Assembly (NCBI GenBank): GCA_030141605.1
Contig: JAQGDQ010002370.1
Location: 1 to 20,666, forward strand
DNA: 20,666 nucleotides
Source of the DNA: Tubiluchus corallicola
Lineage: Eukaryota; Priapulida; Priapulimorpha; Priapulimorphida; Tubiluchidae
Direction of reading: 5' to 3'
The notes below the pieces were generated by a model that was not told the DNA's origin, did not search any database, and worked only from the letters and a program-made list of their open reading frames with translations. Positions 12,582 to 18,500 of the stretch are shown piece by piece. The position numbers were made by a program, and so were the translations under genes. The stretch's first letter is position 1. Each line of letters opens with the position of its first letter.

Positions 12582-15500
12582 ATATTTTTAATATGAGGGG
12601 TATATTTTAATATAAGGCAAGCTTACAAATTTGCTACTAACAGACGCAATGCATTCATAAGCCAATCTATTTTCTGTCTCTAACTTTATCACATGCAGTT
12701 CATTCAGTAATGATGCAATTGAGACATAACCGATTAGCAGAACTAAAGATACCCAGAATCAGGTGTTCTGGGGTCACCTATCCGATGCCCTGTCACTAGT
12801 GTTACTTAACTTGTTAGCCAGGCATTCACAGTTACTACTTGGTTATTTTTCTTGTGCCCCTGCGATCATTTAGTTTTAATCCTAATACAATTACTGGACT
12901 CAGATGGTTGTAAGAAACACTAGTTGAAGTTTCTGCGCAGATTGTTTTGTCTTTACTTAATTACTTTTCTCAATTGATTATTTACTAAATGTCTAAATGT
13001 GATTTGTCCTGTTGGTAGTAGCTACTGCCTTTAAAAGTGTAAGAGTAAGCGTATGTAGACATACACTCGTATCTCGGTTTGCCGGACCTTGCTTTTACAG
13101 ATATCGGAACTTGCTTTTACAAAATCTGGACTGTGCCGCATACTGCGGACACAGTCAGTTGTTTCAAAAGCTGACCGGGCCATCACTTTGTTTACATCAC
13201 TACATTAGTGTAACCTTGTGTATGTCTAGGTATAAAATATAAAGTTAATTATACGGAGCTATACGAGTCAATTTTTATATGCTTTTGCATAAGAGCAGCA
13301 TGTACTAGACGTTTTTGAGACAATTAAGTCTGATTTTACATTACTGTGAGTCTAATACGGCGTCTACTGTTTTAACTTAGTATCGGTAAATACGGACAAT
13401 CGGCAAATTCGCATTGATGTCTCCCTGCTTTTGTCCGGCAAACCGAGATTTGAGTGTATTCCACGTTATAGTTATAAAAATAATTTTTGTAGATACATAC
13501 ATGTATGACATGCATGTCTTGACGTGGCAGGTATACCTTGTTGGATATGTAGTCATTACACATGATAGAAATCTGCTTCTAAAGTTTATCCTAAACAGTG
13601 GATTTTGTTTTGTTTTGCTAGTCGATTGTGCAGTTGCAATATTTGTTCTTGCTTCAGGTGGTTTTTGTGGATCTTGCTTTCATTCGTTTCACCGTCACGG
13701 ATACCGGTACCAACCACGTAACAACGCAGAGGGTCATCCCACTGAAATGTTTGAGACCCGGATACAGGCACTTGCAGCTGCGCAACTTGCAAAATTCGAG
13801 CATCAAAGTCTCCAGCCTCTTCGTTTTTTCAAGGTAGAAATCTTTCATTTTTTCAGTGGTTTTTATTGTTTTAGATCTTGTTAATTAATCTCGAATTTTT
13901 CAGTGTAATTGTATGTGTGTTTTATACAGGGATAAGAATTTTCCGCAGACACGCGGAATTCTGAGTTTTTGGAAGACCAGTAGTGCCATTTTTGTAAATC
14001 GCGTAAATTCGCTAAGAAAATTTTTCCGGTTTGAACTTTGTTTTCGTCGAAATCGTAACCGAAACTTTCAGTAGCATTTTTTCGAGGTATTTATCCAGCT
14101 TACTTTTTATCTCCTGGATGTTAAAAATCGCTGAAAAATTTTGGCTAAATTAGCTCCAATAAAGCGTAAATATCGTTTATTTGATAATCTGTACGATTTG
14201 TAGCGTGCCTTTTACGGCAATGCGGCATATCTTCATTACTGACAAATGTGAAGCTTTGAGGTCTCCAGACACAAACAACCGAAATACCAAAGCGTAATTT
14301 GAATAAAACCAAGTTTAATTTCTTGGCAACAAAATATATACAAAAAAAATTTGTTAATTTTTTGACGCTTCACGATCATATGTATCATGTATCCTTGATA
14401 GCTGGGTATTTTAAATTATGCATGAAACAAAGTAATTGATATTTTAAGTCCACTTAGAGGCTTCTCTATGGTCACAAAACTGCAATTGGACAGCCCCCAA
14501 CCCCCCAGCTTGTTTCAGAGTTTTTTGCAATTTGTCATTCTCATGCCTGTTTATAGGATCGAAGAGGAGCATCTTGATTTTCGGGAAATCGATACCGTTG
14601 ACAGTACAACTTCCTCGAAAAAATCCTGGTTGTCGAGGATCTCAATGAAGCAGGAAACATTCACTTCTGTAGATATAACCAAAACTGATGTCCATAAAGA
14701 GGTGTGCTTCCGGCTTGCTTAATTCTATGACTAACGTTTTATGAGAAATTGTTGATAATCGTAATTTAATGCGAAACCTGAACTAAAAAAATATATTCAC
14801 ATCTGTGTTACAGGAAACTGTGAAAAATGCTCTTTTTCTCAGAAGTTTGTAGGAGAGACATCGGCGTGATTTTAAGTTTATTGTTGATTAGAATTCAAAC
14901 AAGTGCGTGGAAATATATATAATCTAATTTGTTGTTTTTATACAAAAAGATGCATAACGCTTCCGTCTATGAGTTGTTAATTAAAATGCTTTGCTGCTAT
15001 TGAAATATGTAATTTAGATTAATTCATGACTTTGTAAGAAAACCGCGCAACTATTTGATTAAAAGAGTGGCCACCCAAAATATAATTTGTTGTAACTTAC
15101 ATGATTTGGTGCATTTACATTATTACTTTCTAGCACAGCACTAACATTAAATTGAACACAGAAGGAATACCAATCATACATAATTAATCACTTTATCACA
15201 TAGTTAATGCAATAAACACAATGTACTAATGTTAGATATAAGATGTGCAAATCAGCACATAACTATAAAAAAACTGTTAAAAAGGAAAAAATAAAATGAT
15301 GAAATTTATAACTTTAGAATGAAGCTCGTATAAATAATTCAAGGTTCACCTAATCTAAAATTACAGCCTGAACGACTCTGCGTAGATTGGCAAAAGTTGT
15401 AGGAACCGGAATAAACTCATTTGCAATACTGAAAATGAAAAGTCTAGCAGCAGAGTTGAACTCAATCACGGGAATCCGTGACAGAAACATCGAAGTTGGT

Positions 15501-18500
15501 TAAATTCAATGAATTAATTAATAAATGTTGAAATTACTTTGTTTCCTTAAACAGTGTTATGGTGGGTCATCATATACTGGCATTATGATGCCCTGATACC
15601 CCTGCAGGTCATGACCATATAACGAACGTCATCTTTACTTTCTTTAGATATCGGTAAGTTCCGTGCCAGTACGAAGGAGGGCTTTCTTTGTTTGTGTACA
15701 CGGAGTAGTACCCGACGAACCTTACACAATACTGAAAATAACACAAGACACGACAACTCTTGAAGTCATCCAACAGGTAAATCAGCTTTGCATAGGGTTT
15801 CAGTGAATCCCATGAAAATAAACAACGTTTGACATGATGTATTGCATATGATCGTATCTTCCTAATTTGCCTCCATTATTGCTTTTGTTTAAATCTCAAC
15901 TTGTGCCTCATCATGTGCAGACATAACAGTAATTGTTGCATATGATCGTATCTTCCTAATTTGCCTCCATTATTGCTTTTGTTTAAATCTCAACTTGTGC
16001 CTCATCATGTGCAAACATAACAGTAATTATTGTACATGATCGCGTCTTCCTAATTTGCCTCCATTATTGCTTTTGTTTAAATCTCAACTTGTGCCTCATT
16101 ATGTGCTGCATAACAGTAATTGTTGTATATGATAGTGTCTTCCTAATTTGCATCCATTATTGCTTTTGTTTAAATCTCAACTTGTGCCTCATCATGTGCA
16201 AACATAACAGTAATTGTTGTACATGATCGCGTCTTCCTAATTTGCCTCCATTATTGCTTTGTTTAAATCTCAACTTGTGCCTCATTATGTGCTACATAAC
16301 AGTAATTGTTGTATATGATCGTGTCTTCCTAATTTGCATCCATTATTGCTTTTGTTTAAATCTCAACTTGTGCCTCATCATGTGCTATATACCAGTAATT
16401 TTTATAATCTTTTCGTACATTTTACAGGCATTGATTAAGGCTAACAAACCCATGGAAAAAGTTACTGATTACGTAATAATGGAAGACGTACAGAAAGGCT
16501 GGGACAAGAAACACGAGGGCGCCAGTATGCAACGTCTACTAGAGGATAATGAGAAAGTGTTAGAAGCACAGGGGAAGTGGAAGGGCAATGGAAAATTTGT
16601 ATTGAAAAAGAAAGGCAATGTGAGTGAGCAATGTTTGATTTTTTTTTATAAATGCTGGTCAAGGTCACTGAAGAGAGCAATCCCACACTTACCTAGGAAG
16701 AAGTTTTTTAAACATGGCTTCTCTGTTGAGATTTCACAACCAGGTCAAGGTCACTGAAGAGAGCAATCCTACACTTACCTATGAAGAAGTTTTTTAAACA
16801 TGGCTTCTCTGTTGAGATTTCACAACCAGGTCAAGGTCACTGAAGAGAGCAATCCCACACTTACCTATGAAGATGTTTTTTAAACATGGCTTCTCTGTTG
16901 AAATTTCACAACCAGGTCAAGGTCACTGAAGAGAGCAATCCCACACTTACCTATGAAGAAGTTTTTTAAACATGGCTTCTCTGTTGAAATTTCACAACAG
17001 TGTTACAGTACTGCTTAAACGCATGATGTCACGAAAAATAGACTTTGCATCATATGTAGTCAGAAACTAACACAGCAGTTCATGATCATGGTTATCACGG
17101 TACCGCCTGCTATTTGTCGGCCACTCGAAAGTGACAAAAAGGCGCCGCTGCCAATCTTAGTAGATTCACTGAGCAGTGCGTAGCTTTGAAAGTTTAACAA
17201 AATTTGAGTATCCGAGGTAATTATTATTTAATCTAAGCTTTGAATTAAAAAAAGCTATTGTAGTTTTCAATATTTTAGAGCATTCTTTATTCTCTGAGCA
17301 GCGCGTAGCTTTGCAGGTTTAACGAAATTTGAGTATCCGAGGTAATTATTATTTAATCTAAGGTTTGAATTAAAAAAAGCTATTGTAGTTTTCAATATTT
17401 TAGAGCATTCTTTATTCTCTGAGCAGCGCGTAGCTTTGAAGGTTTAACGAAATTTGAGTATCCGAGGTAATTCTTGTTTAATCTAAGCTTTGATTTATAA
17501 AAAAGCTATTATAGTCTTCAGTATTTTAGAGCCTTCTTTATTCTGAACTAATGTTTACACGATCATCCGGTTTTCCTTTAAAGAAAACCCCAGTTTATTG
17601 TTCACAGCTTTAGAACATTGTAATGTAAACTGCTTTAATGTTAAATTCCAGGATCCTAGCACTAGAGCATGGATAACATCTATTCAAAGGAGTACTGCCA
17701 AGCTAGAAAAAGTAATTATCCTAACTTTCATTTTATCTTAACATATTTTACAAGAAATGACAATAGGATTTGAAGTACTTAATAGTTTGTGACAGATGTG
17801 GCTGTCACAGGGCTCCATTCTGTCACTGTAATTTACACTGGCTTGCAAAGTCTGAATCATTAAAAACTACTTTATGTTCTAGAAATCATTGTGACAGATT
17901 TATTGTCTTTCATAATTTTTTTAATTAATCAATAATTTTCTACACATTCATTCTCTTATATTGTATCGTAATTTAACCCTTTGTTTTCCTAGCGAAAGGA
18001 ATCGCTGCAGGTGATGGCTGTTGGTGATGATTGGGATCAAGGAGAGCAAACATTTCTGGTTTGTGTCTACAACGTTTCACCTGACCAACCTTACGCTATT
18101 CTCAAAGCACCCATTTCCAGCAGTGCACATGATATCATCACGCAGGTTTGTTTTGTTACGTTTTTTATTAGTTTTCTACAGCAGTTTTGCACAATTTCCA
18201 TTTTTCATTTGGATGGCAATTTTGCTTTGACTTGACAAGAGAACTTACAAGAGATTTTCCACAGTTTTTCTAAAACTAATACAAAAAGTTGTATAATGTC
18301 ATACAAACCATACCCCGCAAAATTTTTTCTTAAAAGTCAAAACTGAGTGAAATGATGAACTATTGAATGTGTACGCTTACAGTAATACATGAGCTAAAAG
18401 CATATAACCTACACCCTGAACTCACTAAGCTCTTTGGGCAATGTCAAATCACACTGTGCGTATTAGACACTGGGCTACTGCTCATTTGTGTCATATGGAT

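Noticed and set aside
13012-13563. Open frames on both strands before exon 16
   Set aside because: They fall largely in a MITE and simple intron DNA; only the phase-correct frame from 13658 is PLC.
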